Below, one piece after another: positions 1 through 9,351 of a stretch of 64,000 nt of DNA. The stretch's first letter is position 1, and each line of letters begins with the position of its first letter. Position numbers and translations under genes: made by a program. Source of the DNA: Betaproteobacteria bacterium (lineage in GTDB: Bacteria > Pseudomonadota > Gammaproteobacteria > Burkholderiales > Casimicrobiaceae); NCBI GenBank assembly GCA_029884335.1, contig JAOUIA010000004.1, positions 1 through 64,000 on the forward strand, given 5' to 3'. The notes under the pieces were generated by a model. That model was not told the DNA's origin. It saw nothing but the letters and a program-made list of their open reading frames with translations, and made no database searches.

Positions 1-52
1 GATTTCCGGGCGTAGAATCGTCGCTCCCTTCCGCACACGGTCCGGCTCCGCA

Positions 53-1180
53 ATGACCACGCTCGCCCCCCGCTCCCGCCCGCCGTTTCGCGCCGACCAC
101 GTCGGCAGCTTCCTGCGCCCCCGCGCACTGCTCGAGGCGCGCGACAGGTTCAAGTCCGGCGCGATCGGCGCCGACGAGTTGCGCCGCGTCGAGGACGAGG
201 CGATCCGCGGCGTGGTGAAATTCCAGGAGGACCTGGGCCTCAAGGGCATCACCGACGGCGAGTTCCGCCGCACCTACTTCCACATCGACTTCCTCACCCA
301 GCTCGAGGGCGTCGAGACCAAGGGCGGCATCAACGTCAGCTTCCACAGCAACGCCGGCAACGTCGACTTCGCGCCGCCGGTGATGCAAGTCACGGGCAAG
401 GTGCGCCACGCGAAGGACATCCAGCGCGCCGACTTCGCGTTCCTCAAGGGCGCGACGACGCGCACGCCGAAGGTGACGATCCCGTCGCCGACGATGCTGC
501 ACTTCCGCGGCGGGCGCGGCGCGATCAGCAAGGAGGCGTACCCCGACCTCGACGCGTTCTACGCGGACGTGGCGGCCGCCTACCGCGCCGAGCTCGCCTC
601 GCTCTACGCCGCCGGCTGCCGCTACGTGCAGCTCGACGACACGAACCTCGCCTACCTTTGCGACACGAAGATGCGCGAGGGTGCGCGCGCGCGCGGCGAC
701 GATCCCGACGCGCTGCCGCGGCGCTACGCGGCGCTGATCAACGACGCGATCCGCGACCGGCCCGCCGACATGTCCGCCTGCGTGCACCTGTGCCGCGGCA
801 ACTTCAAGAGCGCGTGGGCGGCCGAAGGCGGCTACGAGCCGGTGGCCGAGGTGCTGTTCAACGAGCTCGGCGTGGACGGCTATTTCCTCGAGTACGACGA
901 CGCGCGCTCCGGCGACTTCGCTCCCTTGCGTTTCCTGCCCAAGGGAAAGGTCGTCGTGCTCGGGCTGGTCAGCACGAAGCTCGACCGGATGGAGACGAAG
1001 GACGAGATCCGCCGGCGCATCGACGAGGCGGCGAAGTTCGCGCCCCTGGACCAGTTCTGCGTGTCGCCGCAGTGCGGCTTCTCCAGCACCGTGCACGGCA
1101 ACGAGATCCACGTCGAGACGCAGGCGGCGAAGCTGCGGCTGTGCGTGGACGTCGCGCGCGAGGTGTGGGGCGGCGTGTGA
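53..1180 (+). CDS. Cobalamin-independent methionine synthase (MetE C-terminal-like) family protein
   Basis: This 375-aa protein has the fold signature of the single-domain MetE/UROD-like family. HVGSFLRP at residues 16-23, ITDGEFRR around 66-73 and a C-terminal CVSPQCGFSST at about 336-346 are the conserved substrate- and zinc-site motifs. Full MetE is about 750 aa, so this is only the catalytic-half homologue. Many such proteins in Burkholderiales have no proven methionine role and may act on other methyl donors or sulfur compounds. Its stop overlaps the start of the next gene by one base (TGATG), so the two are probably co-translated. The reaction and substrate are inferred from family only. 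Confidence 0.85.
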   Translation: MTTLAPRSRPPFRADHVGSFLRPRALLEARDRFKSGAIGADELRRVEDEAIRGVVKFQEDLGLKGITDGEFRRTYFHIDFLTQLEGVETKGGINVSFHSNAGNVDFAPPVMQVTGKVRHAKDIQRADFAFLKGATTRTPKVTIPSPTMLHFRGGRGAISKEAYPDLDAFYADVAAAYRAELASLYAAGCRYVQLDDTNLAYLCDTKMREGARARGDDPDALPRRYAALINDAIRDRPADMSACVHLCRGNFKSAWAAEGGYEPVAEVLFNELGVDGYFLEYDDARSGDFAPLRFLPKGKVVVLGLVSTKLDRMETKDEIRRRIDEAAKFAPLDQFCVSPQCGFSSTVHGNEIHVETQAAKLRLCVDVAREVWGGV

Positions 1181-2172
1181 TGGACCCGCGCGCTGCCGGC
1201 GACCGCCGCACGGTCCTGAAGGCCGTGCTGGCGGCGCTGGGCGCGCTGCCGCTCGCGGCGCTCGGCCAGCGCGACGGCCGGCCGCTCAAGCTCGCGCTCC
1301 TGCTTCCGGCCGACGTGCACTTCGAGAAGGCGTTCCGCGAGCAGCTGGCGAAGCTCGGCTACGTCGAGGGCCGCAACCTCGTCGTCGATCGCCGCTCGGC
1401 CGACAGCGACTTCTCGCGCCTGCCGGCGCTTGCCGCAGAGCTCCTGCGGGGCCAGCCCGACATCCTGGCCGCGTTCGTGACCCAGGCGTCGATCGCGGCC
1501 AGCAAGGCGACGTCGTCGGTGCCCGTGGTCTTTGTCGCCGTTTCCGATCCCGTGGCCTCGGGGCTGGTCACCAACCTGGCGCGCCCGGGAGGCAACGTCA
1601 CGGGCACTGCCGCGCTGCAGGCCGTCGTAGTCGGCAAGCAGTTCGAGTTGCTGCGCGAGATCGTTCCCGGTGCTTCGCGCGTGGTCACGTTGTGGAATTC
1701 CTCGAACGCGGTGTTCCAGGCCCAGGCCCTCGGTGGGGCGCGGGCCGCCGCCGAGAGCCTGCGCATGCGCCTCATCGTCGCGGAGGTGCGCAAGGTCGCG
1801 GACATCGAGCCCGCGCTCGCGCGGGCGGCCTCCGAACGCCCCGATGCCGCCGTCGTCCTGCCGGACCCGCTGCTGGTCACCAATGCCAGGCACATCGCCG
1901 AGTTGTTCGCCGCCCGGCGACTGCCCGCGGTCGGCTCCGGGCGCAACTACGCCGAGGCGGGCCTCCTGGCGAGCTACGGTCCGGACCTCGCCGAAGCCGC
2001 GCGGCGCGCCGCCGACGTCGTGCACCGCATCGCGCAGGGCAAGCCTCCGGGCGAGATTCCGATCGAGGTCATCGGGAAGTTCGAGCGCGTCGTCAACCTG
2101 CGCACCGCGGCGGCGCTGGGCATCACCGTGCCGCCGGCCGTGCTCGCGCGCGCCGACGACGTCGTCCGCTAG
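1180..2172 (+). CDS. ABC transporter substrate-binding protein (ABC_sub_bind family)
   Basis: This 330-aa periplasmic binding protein begins at the ATG overlapping the preceding stop codon. The N-terminus has a twin-arginine-like DRRTVLK motif and a hydrophobic stretch to about residue 28. The mature part has the family hallmarks: LGYVEGRNLVVDRRSAD near residue 50, VPVVFVAVSDPVASGLV near 110 and ARPGGNVTG. Family members sit beside ABC permeases, but no permease is adjacent here, so it is probably an orphan receptor. Its TAG stop abuts the convergent hemerythrin stop (TAGCTA), leaving no room for a terminator between the two operons. The ligand is unknown. Confidence 0.85.
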   Translation: MDPRAAGDRRTVLKAVLAALGALPLAALGQRDGRPLKLALLLPADVHFEKAFREQLAKLGYVEGRNLVVDRRSADSDFSRLPALAAELLRGQPDILAAFVTQASIAASKATSSVPVVFVAVSDPVASGLVTNLARPGGNVTGTAALQAVVVGKQFELLREIVPGASRVVTLWNSSNAVFQAQALGGARAAAESLRMRLIVAEVRKVADIEPALARAASERPDAAVVLPDPLLVTNARHIAELFAARRLPAVGSGRNYAEAGLLASYGPDLAEAARRAADVVHRIAQGKPPGEIPIEVIGKFERVVNLRTAAALGITVPPAVLARADDVVR

Positions 2173-2724
2173 CTAGCCAGGCCACATCGCCGCGAGCCGG
2201 CGGAACAGCTCGCGGAACTCCTTGCGCGCCGGGACGCCGACGATGGGATCGTCGTTGGAGGCGAACGCGGCGTCGATGGCCTGCCAATCCTCCGCGGTGA
2301 GCGCCTCCGCAGCGAGCGGCAGCACCTCCTCCTCCTCGCGGCGCATGTGCTTCCAGTGGAACTGCGAGTATCGCTCGACCGCCTCGGCAAGCGGCACCAG
2401 TGCGTCGGGGCGCTCGGCGTAGCGCTGGTAGAGCGCCTTGAGATCGGCGAAGCGCTCGCGCCCGACCTCGTGCTCCCGGTGCAGCCCGTCGAGCAGCGGC
2501 GCCGCGTCGGGCCGCCGCACGCGCAGGCGCGCGAACAGGTAGTCGTCCTCCTTGGGGTGATGCAGCCGCTCGGGGAAGCGCTCGATGTAGGCGAACATCG
2601 CCGCGAGCAGCTTCAGGTCCGGCGCCGGGCCGCCGCCGCGCGCCTCGCCGAGCACGTGGCGCAGCCCCTCGATCACCGCCGTGATCGCGCGGTGCTCGTC
2701 CTGGATGATCGCGATGGCCTTCAT
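2173..2724 (-). CDS. Hemerythrin HHE-domain protein
   Basis: This 183-aa protein carries the pattern of non-heme diiron hemerythrin ligands: DEH at about residue 11, LHHPKED around 55, GLHREHE around 83 and FHWKHMRREEEE around 122. Bacterial members bind O2, NO or iron and act in the cytoplasm. I start it at the ATG at 2724, because AGGAGA lies six bases upstream. A GTG two codons earlier would be almost on top of that ribosome site. It is the last gene of the liv/lig run, nine bases after livF, so it is probably co-transcribed with an operon that needs O2 and Fe(II). That link is inference. Confidence 0.87.
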   Translation of the reverse strand: MKAIAIIQDEHRAITAVIEGLRHVLGEARGGGPAPDLKLLAAMFAYIERFPERLHHPKEDDYLFARLRVRRPDAAPLLDGLHREHEVGRERFADLKALYQRYAERPDALVPLAEAVERYSQFHWKHMRREEEEVLPLAAEALTAEDWQAIDAAFASNDDPIVGVPARKEFRELFRRLAAMWPG

Positions 2725-2730
2725 GGTCAC

Positions 2731-2736
2731 TCTCCT
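2731..2736 (-). promoter_or_regulatory. Ribosome binding site of the hemerythrin gene
   Basis: AGGAGA on the minus strand is spaced six bases from the ATG at 2724. It selects that ATG over the in-frame GTG at 2730. Confidence 0.7.
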
Positions 2737-2739
2737 GGG

Positions 2740-3433
<694 letters not shown>

Positions 3434-3441
<8 letters not shown>

Positions 3442-4189
3442 GCTGAGCCTCGCCGAGGTAGACCTCGCGCACGCGCGGGTCCGCGGCGATCGCCACAGGC
3501 GCGTCCTCGGTCAGCACCCTGCCGCCGACCAGCACCGTGATGCGCTCGGCGAAGCGGAACACGATCTCCATGTCGTGCTCGATGAACACGATCGTCACGT
3601 CGCGCGGGAGTGCGGCGATCACGCCGAACAGCTCGGCGCTCTCGCCCTGCGGGATGCCGGCCGCCGGCTCGTCGAGCAGCAGGATGCGCGGCTTCGTGGC
3701 CAGCGCCAGCGCGATCTCCACCAGCCGCTGCTTGCCGTAGGGCAGGTTGCGCGTGAGCTCGTGCGCCTCGCCGGCGAGGTGCAGCGAGTCGAGCAGCGCC
3801 TGCGCCTCGTCGATCTCCTCGCGCTGGCGCGCTACCGTGCCGAACCAGCGTCCCGCGCGCCCCCTGCGTTCGGCGACGGCGAGCACCACCGACTCCAGCA
3901 CGGTGAGGCCGGGGAACAGCGTGTTGATCTGGAACGTGCGCGTCATGCCGCGCTTGACGCGCTCGTGCTGCGCCAGCGACGTGATGCGCTCGTCGCCGAG
4001 GAAGACGTCGCCGCGGGTCGGAGCCAGCGCGCCCGTCAGCAGGTTGATGAGCGTCGTCTTGCCGGCGCCGTTGGGCCCGATCAGCGCGTGCCGCGCACCG
4101 TGCGGAAACGCCAGCGTCACGTCGTCGACGGCCCGGAACGCGCCGAAGTGCCGCGACAGGCCGGCAGTGCGCAGCGCTTCGCCGCTCAT
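3434..4189 (-). CDS. livG: Liv-type ABC transporter ATP-binding protein LivG
   Basis: This 251-aa ATPase has Walker A GPNGAGKTT at residues 38-46, the long LivG-specific insert, LPYGKQRLVEIALAL as the signature region and Walker B ILLLDEPAAGIP. The reading frame stays open far upstream, but the ATG at 4189 gives the standard MSGEALRTAGLSRHFG start. It also overlaps the livM stop by four bases (ATGA). It is the partner of LivF in the heterodimeric ATPase of the importer. Confidence 0.95.
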
Positions 4190-5208
4190 CTTTGCATGCC
4201 CCTTCGCCCACGCAGCGCCTCGATGGCGCCGAGGATGCCGCCGCGCGCGAACAGCACGACGAGCACCAGCAGCAACCCGAGCCAGAACTGCCAGTAGATC
4301 GGGTTGACGTCGGACAGCCAGTGGTGCGCGATCATGAACACCGCGGCGCCCACCAGCCCGCCGTAGAGGCGCCCCGCGCCGCCCAGCACGACCATGATCA
4401 TGAGGTCGGCGGAACGCGGGAAGCCGAAGACGTCGAGCCCGACGAACTGCGTGGTCTGCGCGAGCAGTCCGCCGGCCACGCCGGCCATCGCCGCGCTGAT
4501 CGTGTAGACGGCGACCAGGCGCCGCGCGACCGGCGCGCCGATCGCCGGCATGCGCTTCACGTTCTCGCGCACGCCGCGCAACGAGAGGCCGAACGGCGAC
4601 GCGGCGAGCCGCCGCGCGACGACGAACAGCGCGAAGAGGACGACGCCGCTGTAGACGTAGGCGGTGCTGCCGGTCATGCCGAACGACCACGCGCCGAGCA
4701 CCTTCCACATCGCCACGCCGGAGAGGCCGTCCGCGCCGCCGGTGATCGACGGCAGCTGGTTCGCCGCCTCGAACAGCATGAGGCCGATGCCCAGCGTCAC
4801 CATCAGCCGCGCGAGGTCCGAGCCGCGCACGACGAGGAAGCTCGTCAGGTAGCCGGTCGCGGCGCCGGCAAGCGCGGCCACCGCGAGACCCGACACCGGC
4901 TCGCCCCAGCCGTGGACGGCAAGCAGCCCCGCCGCGTAGGCGCCCATGCCGAAGAACGCCGCGTGGCCGAGCGACACGATGCCCGCGTAGCCGAGGATCA
5001 GATCGAGCGACAGCGCGAACAGGCCGGTGATCAGGATCTGGCTGCCGATCACGTGGTGCTTCGGGAACACGAAGTACGCGGCGACGACCGCGAGCCAGAA
5101 GACGACCTCGGCGGGCCGCCAGCGCGCATCGGGCAGGCGCGGCACGAGCGCGGCGCCGGGCGCGCGCGGCGCGGCGCGGTCCGCAACAGTTTCAGCTGCG
5201 TCGGCCAT
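4186..5208 (-). CDS. livM: Liv-type ABC transporter permease LivM
   Basis: This 340-aa polytopic inner-membrane protein has about ten hydrophobic segments. The LivM/LivH signature ILGYAGIVSLGHAAFFGMGAY is at roughly residues 70-90, and GGAGRLYGGLVGA is near the C-terminus. An N-terminal cytoplasmic tail of about 35 residues rich in Ala/Pro precedes the first membrane span. It overlaps both neighbours (livG by four bases, livH by 17), as expected for an operon of subunits made in equal amounts. Confidence 0.94.
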   Translation of the reverse strand: MADAAETVADRAAPRAPGAALVPRLPDARWRPAEVVFWLAVVAAYFVFPKHHVIGSQILITGLFALSLDLILGYAGIVSLGHAAFFGMGAYAAGLLAVHGWGEPVSGLAVAALAGAATGYLTSFLVVRGSDLARLMVTLGIGLMLFEAANQLPSITGGADGLSGVAMWKVLGAWSFGMTGSTAYVYSGVVLFALFVVARRLAASPFGLSLRGVRENVKRMPAIGAPVARRLVAVYTISAAMAGVAGGLLAQTTQFVGLDVFGFPRSADLMIMVVLGGAGRLYGGLVGAAVFMIAHHWLSDVNPIYWQFWLGLLLVLVVLFARGGILGAIEALRGRRGMQR

Positions 5209-6058
5209 AGAGTCCGGCAGGAAACGCGATCATCAGCGCGACCATCAGGAAGTAGATGATGAACGAGCCGATCTGCGGCACGTAGTACTTGCCGGCGACG
5301 TCGCAGATGCCGAGGATCATCGCGGCGACCAGGCCGCCCTTGATCGTGCCCGCGCCGCCGATCGCCACCACCAGCAGGAAGTACACCATGTACTTGAGCG
5401 GGAACGTCGGCTCGAGGCCGAGGACGTCGATGCCGAGCGCCCCGCCCAGCCCCGCGAGCCCGGAGCCGAGCGCGAACGTCACGCCGAACACGCGGTTGAC
5501 GTCGATGCCCAGCCCCGCGGCGGCCACCGGGTTGTCGACCGCGGCGCGCACCTGCGCGCCGAAGCGCGTGCGCGTCATCGTGAGGTGCAGCGCGACGGTG
5601 ATCGCGGCCACCACCGCGACCAGGAACAGCCGGTAGGCGCCGAACCCGACGCCGGCCACCTTCACCTGCCCGCGCAGGAATTCGGGCAGCCGCACCGGTT
5701 GCTGCGACGGCCCGAACACCCAGGTTGTCGCCGCCACCGCCATGAACACGACGCCGATCGTGAACATGACCTGGTCGAGGTGCGTGGCCTTGTAGAGGCG
5801 CTGGTAGAGCGTGCGCTCCAGCGCGATGCCGGCCACGGCCGCGACGACGAACGCGACCGGCAGCGTGGCGAGGAACGGCATGCCGGCGCGCGTCATCAGG
5901 AGCGCGCAGGCGTAGCCGCCGACCATCGCGAACGCGCCGTGCGCCAGGTTGACGAAGTTCATCAGGCCCATCGTCACCGACAGGCCGATGCTGATCACGA
6001 ACAGCAGGCTGCCGTACGCGACGCCGTCGAACAGGACGCCGATGAAGTTGCCGACCAT
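5192..6058 (-). CDS. livH: Liv-type ABC transporter permease LivH
   Basis: This 288-aa membrane permease has LMNFVNLAHGAFAMVGGY near residue 40 and GGAGTIKGGLVAAM near the C-terminus, the conserved loops that contact the ATPases. The frame is open for nine further codons upstream, but MVGNFIGVLFDGVAYG from the ATG at 6058 matches the usual family start. A perfect hairpin lies just upstream, between this gene and the binding-protein gene. Confidence 0.93.
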   Translation of the reverse strand: MVGNFIGVLFDGVAYGSLLFVISIGLSVTMGLMNFVNLAHGAFAMVGGYACALLMTRAGMPFLATLPVAFVVAAVAGIALERTLYQRLYKATHLDQVMFTIGVVFMAVAATTWVFGPSQQPVRLPEFLRGQVKVAGVGFGAYRLFLVAVVAAITVALHLTMTRTRFGAQVRAAVDNPVAAAGLGIDVNRVFGVTFALGSGLAGLGGALGIDVLGLEPTFPLKYMVYFLLVVAIGGAGTIKGGLVAAMILGICDVAGKYYVPQIGSFIIYFLMVALMIAFPAGLYGRRS

Positions 6059-6069
6059 GACGATGTCCC

Positions 6070-6106
6070 GTCGTCCCCGCCCCACCTCCGCGGGGGCGGG
6101 GACGAC
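6070..6106. repeat. REP-like 14-bp perfect inverted repeat between the binding-protein gene and livH
   Basis: The arms gtcgtccccgcccc (6070-6083) and ggggcggggacgac (6093-6106) pair perfectly around a nine-base loop. The core cgtcgtccccgc is shared with the elements at 41969 and 55601, so it belongs to the same dispersed family. In the minus-strand transcript it would form a stable hairpin after the highly expressed receptor gene. No T-run follows. Confidence 0.8.
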
Positions 6107-6122
6107 GGCAGGAGGACTGGCG

Positions 6123-7307
6123 TCAGCCCTCCTGCGGCTTCACGTTGTCGAACTTGTCGAACTCGACGTTCCACGGCTTGCCGCCGACCATCTTCACCTC
6201 GCGCAGGTACACGGTCTGCACCACGTCGCGCGCGGTCGGGTCGATCGTCACCGGTCCGCGCGGGCTCGTCCAGCTCATGCCCTTCATCGCGTTGACCAGC
6301 TCCTCGCCGCTTCCCTTGCCGCCGGTCTTCTTCACGGCCTCGTAGATGAGGTGCATGCCGTCGTAGCCGCCGACCGAGTGGAAGTTCGGGCGCAGGCCGC
6401 CGTTGGCCTTGCCGAACGCGTCCACGTACGCCTTGTTCTCCGGCGAGTCGTGCGCCGCGGAGTAGTGGAACGACGTGATCACGCCCACTGCCGGCGGGCC
6501 CATGCTCTCGAGCAGGTCGTCGTCGGTGACGTCGCCCGTGCCGATCATGCGGATGCCGGCCTGCCGCAGGCCCCGCTCCTCGAACTGCTTCATCACCGCC
6601 AGGCCCTGTCCCGAGGGGACGAACACGAACAGCGCGTCCGGCGCCTTGTCCTTCACCTTCTGGACGAACGGGCCGAAGTCGGGGTTGGCGAGCGGCGTGC
6701 GCACCGACTCGACGATCTCCCCGCCCGCCGCCTTGAAGCGCGCGTGGAACGCCTTCTCGGCGTCGAGCCCCGGGCCGTAGTCGGTCACCATCGTGTACAC
6801 GCGCCGGATCTTGTTCTTCGCCGCCCAGTCGGCGACCGGCCCGGTCACCTGCGGCAGCGTGAAGCCCGAGCGCACGATGAACGGCGAGCGCGTCGGGATG
6901 ATCGCCGTGGCGGCTACCATCACGATCATCGGGACCTTGGCCTCCGTTGCGACCGGCGCGGTGGCGAGTGCCAGCGGCGTCAGCCCGAAACCGGCGAGCA
7001 CGTGCACCTTGTCCTGCACGACGAGCTCCTGCGCGATGCGCTTGGTCGTGTCCGGCACGCCGGCGTCGTCCTTGACGATGAGGTCGACCTTGCGCCCGGC
7101 GACCGTGTCGCCGTTGCGCTGCACGTAGAGGCGGCACGCGGCCGACACCTGCTTGCCGGTCGACGCGAACGGGCCGGTCATGGGCAGGATGAGGCCGATC
7201 TTCAGGGGCTCGCCGGCCTGCGCGCGCAGCGGCAGCGCGTTGAGCGCGGCGGCGCCGGCAAGGCCCTGCAGCACGCGGCGGCGGGTCGGGTGGATGCGTT
7301 CGTTCAT
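6123..7307 (-). CDS. Liv-type ABC transporter substrate-binding protein
   Basis: This 394-aa type I periplasmic binding protein has the N-terminal PTRRRVLQGLAGAAAL export signal (twin-arginine-like) ending near ALPLRAQA. The mature domain opens with KIGLILPMTGPFASTGKQ and later has YDGMHLIYEAVKKTGG. The ATG at 7307 is preceded by GGAGG and is favoured over the long upstream open frame. It captures the substrate for LivHMGF. Its place between ligJ/hydrolase and the permeases suggests an aromatic carboxylate ligand, but the sequence alone cannot prove this. Confidence 0.92.
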   Translation of the reverse strand: MNERIHPTRRRVLQGLAGAAALNALPLRAQAGEPLKIGLILPMTGPFASTGKQVSAACRLYVQRNGDTVAGRKVDLIVKDDAGVPDTTKRIAQELVVQDKVHVLAGFGLTPLALATAPVATEAKVPMIVMVAATAIIPTRSPFIVRSGFTLPQVTGPVADWAAKNKIRRVYTMVTDYGPGLDAEKAFHARFKAAGGEIVESVRTPLANPDFGPFVQKVKDKAPDALFVFVPSGQGLAVMKQFEERGLRQAGIRMIGTGDVTDDDLLESMGPPAVGVITSFHYSAAHDSPENKAYVDAFGKANGGLRPNFHSVGGYDGMHLIYEAVKKTGGKGSGEELVNAMKGMSWTSPRGPVTIDPTARDVVQTVYLREVKMVGGKPWNVEFDKFDNVKPQEG

Positions 7308-7357
7308 GGTGTCCTCCGTGGGGGTGGGTGAGGCTGTCCTCGTGCTGCCTGCTGCGA

Positions 7358-8113
7358 TCAGGTTCCTGCCGCCGCTTCGGCGCGCTTGGCGGATGCGTCG
7401 CGGCCCGCCGGGCCGCACAACAACGAACGAAGCGCAGCGGCGACGTCGGCGGGCCGCTCCATCGGCGCCATGTGCCCGCAGTCCTCGAACACGACGAGCC
7501 GGCTGCCCGGCAGCAGCGCGGCGATCTCGCCGTGCTGCGCCAGAGGGCTCCAGCCGTCTTCGCGGCCGCAGCCGACCAGCGCCGGAACGCGCACCGAGCG
7601 CAGCACGCCGTCCACGCGAGGCCGGCGCAGCAGCGCATCGACGTGCGCGGCGAATCGCCCGGGCGTGCTGCGCGCGACCATCGCTACGATCGCGTCCACC
7701 AGCTCCGCGTCGGCAAGGCGCGCCGCGTGAACCATCGGCGGCATCCAGGCGTGGGCCAGCGCGCGCATGCCCTGCGTGCGCGCGATCTCGACCAGCGCAA
7801 GGCGCCGGTCGCGCTCGGCCTCCCAGGCTGCGCCGGTCGGCGCGCCCGCGTGCCCGGTGTCGAAGACGGCGAGGTGCGTGACGCGCTGCGGCGCCGCGCG
7901 GAGGATTTCGCAGGCCACCCGCGCGCCCATCGAGTGGCCGGCCAGCGCGAAACGCTCCGGCGCGCCCTCGAGCGCGCGCCTCGCCATCGCCTCTAGGCTG
8001 TCGGCGTCGCCGTACCCGGCCACGCGGCAGCGCGCAATGCCGGCGAGCCGCGCGGCCACGCCCGCCCACGACGCGTCGTCGCACAGCAGCCCGGGGAGCA
8101 GCAGCAAGTCCAT
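7358..8113 (-). CDS. Alpha/beta-fold hydrolase
   Basis: This 251-aa hydrolase has the nucleophile elbow GHSMGA (Ser about residue 61), an oxyanion-type LLLLPGLLCDDASW start, and a C-terminal EDCGHMAPMERP carrying the catalytic His. This is the usual Ser-Asp-His layout. It sits between ligJ and the transporter, so it may release an aromatic acid from an ester or trim a pathway lactone; the substrate is unknown. A GTG at 8125 overlapping the ligJ stop as GTGA is an alternative coupled start adding four residues. I see no clear ribosome site for either. Confidence 0.88.
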   Translation of the reverse strand: MDLLLLPGLLCDDASWAGVAARLAGIARCRVAGYGDADSLEAMARRALEGAPERFALAGHSMGARVACEILRAAPQRVTHLAVFDTGHAGAPTGAAWEAERDRRLALVEIARTQGMRALAHAWMPPMVHAARLADAELVDAIVAMVARSTPGRFAAHVDALLRRPRVDGVLRSVRVPALVGCGREDGWSPLAQHGEIAALLPGSRLVVFEDCGHMAPMERPADVAAALRSLLCGPAGRDASAKRAEAAAGT

Positions 8114-8121
8114 GCGTCGCG

Positions 8122-9168
8122 TCACGCCTGCCGGCCCGCGGCGTTCACTTCGCGCGCACTGCGCTTGCCCAGCCGCGGGAAGACCCGCCGCGCGTTGCCC
8201 TCGAAGATCTTCGCCCGGTCGGCTTCCGACAGCGCCTTCACCTGGTCGACGTAGCGGCGCGTGTCGTCGTAGTGGTGGCCGGTGTCGGGATCGATGCCGC
8301 GCACGGCCCCCACCACCTCGGAGGCGAACAGGATGTTGTCGGCCGGGATCACCCTGGTCAGCAGCTCGATGCCGGGGTAGTGGTAGACGCAGGTGTCGAA
8401 GAACACGTTGTTGAGCAGCAGCTCGCGCAGCGGCGGGCGCTTCATGTCCTGCGCGATGCCCCGGTAGCGCCCCCAGTGGTACGGCACCGCGCCACCGCCG
8501 TGGGGGATGATGAACTTCAGCGTGGGAAAGTCGCGGAACAGGTCGCCCGTCAGGAACTGCATGAACGCCGTCGTGTCGGCGTTGATGTAGTGCGCGCCGG
8601 TCGCGTGGAAGCACGGGTTGCACGAGGTCGACACGTGCACCATCGCCGGCACGTCGAGCTCGACCATCTTCTCGTAGAGCGGGTACCACCAGCGGTCGGT
8701 GAGCGGGGGCTCCCGCCAGTGGCCGCCCGACGGGTCCGGGTTGAGGTTGCAGCCGACGAAGCCGAGCTTCGTCACGCACCGCTCCAGCTCGGCGATCGAG
8801 TTCGCCGGCGGCACGCCGGGCGACTGCGGCAGCTGGCACACGCCGACGAAGTTGTCGGGATAGAGCCGGCAGACGCGGTGCACGAGGTCGTTGCAGAGCT
8901 CCGACCACGCGCGGCTCACCGACTCGTCGCCGACGTGGTGCGCCATGAAGCTCGCGCGCGGCGAGAAGATCGTGAGGTCGGTGCCGCGCTCGCGCTGGAT
9001 CCTGAGCTGCGCGTTCTCGAGCGAGGCGCGGATCTCGTCGTCGGCGATGACGAGATCCTCGGCGCGCGGCGGCGCGCTGCGCGCCTCGAACGCGGCGACC
9101 TGGCGCTTGCGCCACGCCTCCAGCTGCGCGGGCGCCGTCGTGTAGTGGCCGTGGCAGTCGATAATCAT
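8122..9168 (-). CDS. ligJ: 4-oxalomesaconate hydratase (amidohydrolase family)
   Basis: This 348-aa metal-dependent amidohydrolase-superfamily protein closely follows the LigJ pattern. It has MIIDCHGHY at the N-terminus (metal His pair), VHVSTSCNP, FIIPHGGGAVPYHWGR and ILFASEVVGAVRGID with the catalytic Glu. LigJ hydrates 4-oxalomesaconate (or its keto tautomer) to 4-carboxy-4-hydroxy-2-oxoadipate, the substrate of LigK. I chose the ATG at 9168. The open frame extends to a GTG at 9213, but that extension only translates an inverted repeat. The start codon sits one base after one arm of that repeat, and no Shine-Dalgarno sequence is visible. Confidence 0.9.
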   Translation of the reverse strand: MIIDCHGHYTTAPAQLEAWRKRQVAAFEARSAPPRAEDLVIADDEIRASLENAQLRIQRERGTDLTIFSPRASFMAHHVGDESVSRAWSELCNDLVHRVCRLYPDNFVGVCQLPQSPGVPPANSIAELERCVTKLGFVGCNLNPDPSGGHWREPPLTDRWWYPLYEKMVELDVPAMVHVSTSCNPCFHATGAHYINADTTAFMQFLTGDLFRDFPTLKFIIPHGGGAVPYHWGRYRGIAQDMKRPPLRELLLNNVFFDTCVYHYPGIELLTRVIPADNILFASEVVGAVRGIDPDTGHHYDDTRRYVDQVKALSEADRAKIFEGNARRVFPRLGKRSAREVNAAGRQA

Positions 9169-9169
9169 T

Positions 9170-9236
9170 TCGATGCAAAAGACGTTCGTGGCACCGGTGC
9201 AAGGACGCGACACCTGAGTTGCGTCTTTTGCATCGA
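9170..9236. promoter_or_regulatory. 15-bp inverted repeat with central palindrome at the ligJ start
   Basis: The perfect arms tcgatgcaaaagacg (9170-9184) and cgtcttttgcatcga (9222-9236) flank a 37-base spacer holding the palindrome gcaccggtgc (9191-9200). One arm ends a single base from the ligJ ATG. It could be a protein operator, an mRNA stem controlling translation, or a tiny inserted repeat. Confidence 0.6.
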
Positions 9237-9351
9237 GGGAAAGTCAGAGCGGCGGCTTCGGGCGGCCGTGCGCCGCCGCTGGGAAAAGGGCACGGAACAC
9301 CGCGAGCAGTGCACCACGGCCCGATCATTGCGTGGCATCGCGTTCATCGCC

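Noticed and set aside
1-52. Possible end of another gene before the MetE-like gene
   Set aside because: The 52 bases show no supported frame; this is most likely leader sequence.
9165-9347. 60-codon minus-strand frame in the ligB2-ligJ gap
   Set aside because: It consists largely of the inverted repeat and overlaps the ligJ start; no ribosome site or family.
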